64,000 nucleotides of DNA from Acanthacorydalis orientalis (Eukaryota > Arthropoda > Insecta > Megaloptera > Corydalidae). The stretch spans positions 1,582,501 to 1,646,500 of the forward strand of contig CM068318.1 in NCBI GenBank assembly GCA_034766995.1, written 5' to 3'. The notes under the pieces are model-generated. The model made no database searches, had not been told where the DNA came from, and saw only the letters and a program-made list of their open reading frames with translations. Position 1 is the first letter of the stretch, and every line of letters starts with the position of its first letter. Positions 62,120 to 64,000 of the stretch are shown piece after piece. The position numbers and the translations under genes are program-made.

Positions 62120-62349
62120 GTTAGCCAAGTCTTCAATCTCGGAGTGATGCGATTCTTCTTTTATATATGTAACGCCGAGTTATAATTTAACGCAACGACT
62201 CGTTTGCCTCGAGGACAGCGGTACTCAAATTCGCTATTAGTACGTTTGAATTATACGTTTTTAAGTGTCGATAATCACGTAGATATCAACTTATCGCCGT
62301 GTCGTATTGCTCGTTTCGCGATATTTTCATCGGCGTGTGCGTGCGTCTA
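62120..62349. other. CpG-retaining island
   Basis: CpG-bearing sequence (62170-62345). A 62-codon plus-strand frame crosses it with no motif. Confidence 0.33.
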
Positions 62350-62500
62350 TCACAAAAATTTCGACGAGATCCAATCTAATCTGGGTGTCTAACTGTACTT
62401 TTATGTCGGCAATTTAGATAAGTCTCCTATCGAGACGAAAACACATAAATAATAAACATAGTTTTTTTTTATACAGATGCTACCTACCTATAATACGTCG
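62350..62500 (+). repeat. Direct repeat, GC-richer copy
   Basis: From about TCACAAAAATTTCGACGAG through CTGTACTTTTATGTCGGCAA to ACAGATGCTACCTACCTA. It aligns with 62740-62875 in the same direction, about 390 bp downstream. Confidence 0.7.
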
Positions 62501-62739
62501 GACAGTTTCACGGTTCTTAAATACCGTTCTGTATCACTATTATTTTTAAGTTAATAGAAAATATTGAATGTGTTTTTCTTACAAAAGACAAAATACGTAT
62601 CCTTTTCGGTATTTCATTTAATGCTCGTATTCGTTTATATAAAAATAACAATGTTGTTTTTATCTCGTTGATAATGAAAGAAAGTAATCTGTTTAATATT
62701 CTGGAATAGATGAATTAAGTTGTCAGTATATTGTTTGTC

Positions 62740-62875
62740 TATTATAAAAATCCGAAAAGATAAAATCTTATCTCTTGTCTAGCTGTATTTTTATGTTAGT
62801 AATTTAAATAAAATTTCCATTAAAACGAAAATATTAAATAATATACACAGATAATATCTATATCTGTTTCATAGT
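62740..62875 (+). repeat. Direct repeat, AT-drifted copy
   Basis: TATAAAAATCCGAAAAGA, CTGTATTTTTATGTTAGTAA and ACAGATAATATCTATATC line up with the copy at 62.35 kb. In the best-aligned 66 bases most differences are C to T or G to A relative to the upstream copy. Confidence 0.7.
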
Positions 62876-63294
62876 TTTATTTTTTCTGCATTATAATTTA
62901 TCATTATTAATAGGGACAGAGAAGGACTTATTCAGATCTCTAATGGATCCTCTAACAATTGACTGTAAGGACTTCCAAGGTCGACAATTACATAGTTTAT
63001 CTAAAACATTGTACCAGTTGTGTCCAAACTGTTTATTAATTAGATATCATTAGTGAAAATATCTTGCACGTTTCCTTCTGACTCTTGTACGATACATGCC
63101 GGAGCTATATCTTCTTTAACTGTTCAGACACTCGTTTTTAAACGTTCGAAAATAAAAATAACATATATTAAGTATTATGTACTCGTATTTTTAATAATAA
63201 TATTTTCTGTAAGAATGAATTTGAATAGAATTGTATATTTGTTCAATTATAAACGACTTAAACGATTACAAACGAGTTTCCTGTACATTGACGT
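62876..63294. other. AT-rich non-coding stretch
   Basis: An 83-codon plus-strand frame (63053-63304) has no motif and runs into an FB1 copy. Not called. Confidence 0.45.
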
Positions 63295-63425
63295 TTCGAT
63301 ATGATGGCACCGCCATCGAAATGCGTATAAGCGACAATCAAAAATGATCAATAATGATTTATTGAATACTTTCGACCAGAAAAAAATGTTTGTTGGTAAT
63401 TTGTGAAGGAAAAACAGAAATAATT
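63295..63425 (-). repeat. FB1 single arm, well-preserved inner half
   Basis: GATGGCACCGCCATCGAAAT, GCGTATAAGCGACAATCAAA, AATGATCAATAATGATTTAT, TGAATACTTTCGACCAGAAA. The outer end is lost. Confidence 0.9.
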
Positions 63426-63448
63426 TTTAAAAGGAAATATAGACCTGT

Positions 63449-63484
63449 TATATCTATCTATCTACCTATCTATCTATGTATCTA
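63449..63484. repeat. TCTA/CCTA tetranucleotide run
   Basis: About nine TCTA-type units with one ACC variant. Confidence 0.9.
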
Positions 63485-63503
63485 ATTTATCTCGTATATT
63501 TAT

Positions 63504-63505
<2 letters not shown>

Positions 63506-63545
<40 letters not shown>

Positions 63546-63571
63546 GAGTATATGTATATAAATATATATTT
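63506..63571. repeat. (TA)n microsatellite
   Basis: About 38 bases of pure TA followed by CGAGTATATGTATATAAATA. Confidence 0.95.
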
Positions 63572-64000
63572 CAAAAATATTATATAATACTTTCACTAAT
63601 AAATTTAACTACAGAGTCAAACCATGATTATGAATTGCTATTTAACAAAACTAAACACACATTTTAGGAATAGAGCTGTAAAATAATCAATCGTTATAAG
63701 AAAACTAATTTTCAGTACTAAAAAATGATAAATATTTATGGTACGAACATTTAAGTGAAACGATGATATGTGAAACATTTTTAGTCAGTAAATGTTGATT
63801 TAAAAATTATCTAGAAAATACATAGAAAGGTTTACTAATATAAAAAAAAATACTCTGAACTTATTTGAAAATTAAATTGAATTTTACTGTTGAAATCTTT
63901 TCTGTTTTTTATTTTTCTTTATAAATAAGAAATTAGTAGTTAATGTGATTGTTTTGTTGTTTTTTTAAATTATTATCTTTTATGAAAAGTTTAGAAATAT
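63572..64000. other. AT-rich non-coding stretch
   Basis: Nothing supportable up to the window edge. Confidence 0.5.

Overview
The window looks like non-coding DNA from a eukaryotic nuclear genome, most likely an arthropod and probably an insect. I could not identify the species. The base composition is strongly AT-rich. It is broken every 1-3 kb by (TA)n arrays, and CpG dinucleotides are not depleted, which argues against a heavily methylated vertebrate-type genome. The transposon remnants (a Tigger/jerky-type pogo element and a DD34D-type mariner) are common in arthropods but do not settle the taxon. I found no intact host protein-coding gene, tRNA, rRNA, CRISPR array or prokaryotic signal. 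Long reading frames are few, and many of the longer ones are translations of microsatellites (YIYIYI or YLSTYLP strings). The window is therefore best read as a large intergenic region or very long intron.

Layout. AT-rich stretches are packed with degenerate copies of one unusual foldback repeat, called FB1 here. FB1 has two arms of about 150-200 bp that are inverted copies of each other around a short centre. I count roughly thirty places with one or both arms. They include a head-to-tail array of five single arms with a period near 173 bp (4.14-5.13 kb) and three complete foldbacks in a row that share one centre (49.73-50.59 kb). A second, rarer foldback family (FB2) occurs at 27.4, 45.2 and 61.1 kb. 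Perfect or near-perfect T(n)A(n) palindromes of 15-20 bp recur about nine times, several of them within 250 bp of an FB1 copy.

Identified mobile-element genes are two dead transposases. One is a Tigger/jerky-like fragment at 12.79-13.26 kb with a probable 3' end at about 13.40 kb. The other is an internally shortened mariner at about 55.35-55.96 kb, whose two ends carry matching inverted repeats.

Between the AT-rich stretches lie islands of 200-1,500 bp with more G+C, many CpGs and few repeats: about 3.0-3.8, 11.1-12.7, 13.7-14.1, 17.1-17.6, 18.0-18.4, 20.8-21.3, 24.3-24.8, 26.4-26.9, 29.0-29.2, 30.4-31.4, 35.4-35.9, 37.4-37.9, 39.7-40.5, 42.5-43.1, 49.1-49.6, 52.4-53.2, 56.4-56.8, 59.8-60.1 and 62.1-62.4 kb. 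They have the look of regulatory elements or untranslated exons of a developmental locus, but that is inference. The most GC-rich one, at 30.64-30.90 kb, contains a perfect cAMP-response-element octamer and is the best promoter candidate.

Functionally nothing here forms a pathway. The biology on view is repeat evolution (foldback amplification, microsatellite growth, transposon decay) around islands that appear to have resisted it.
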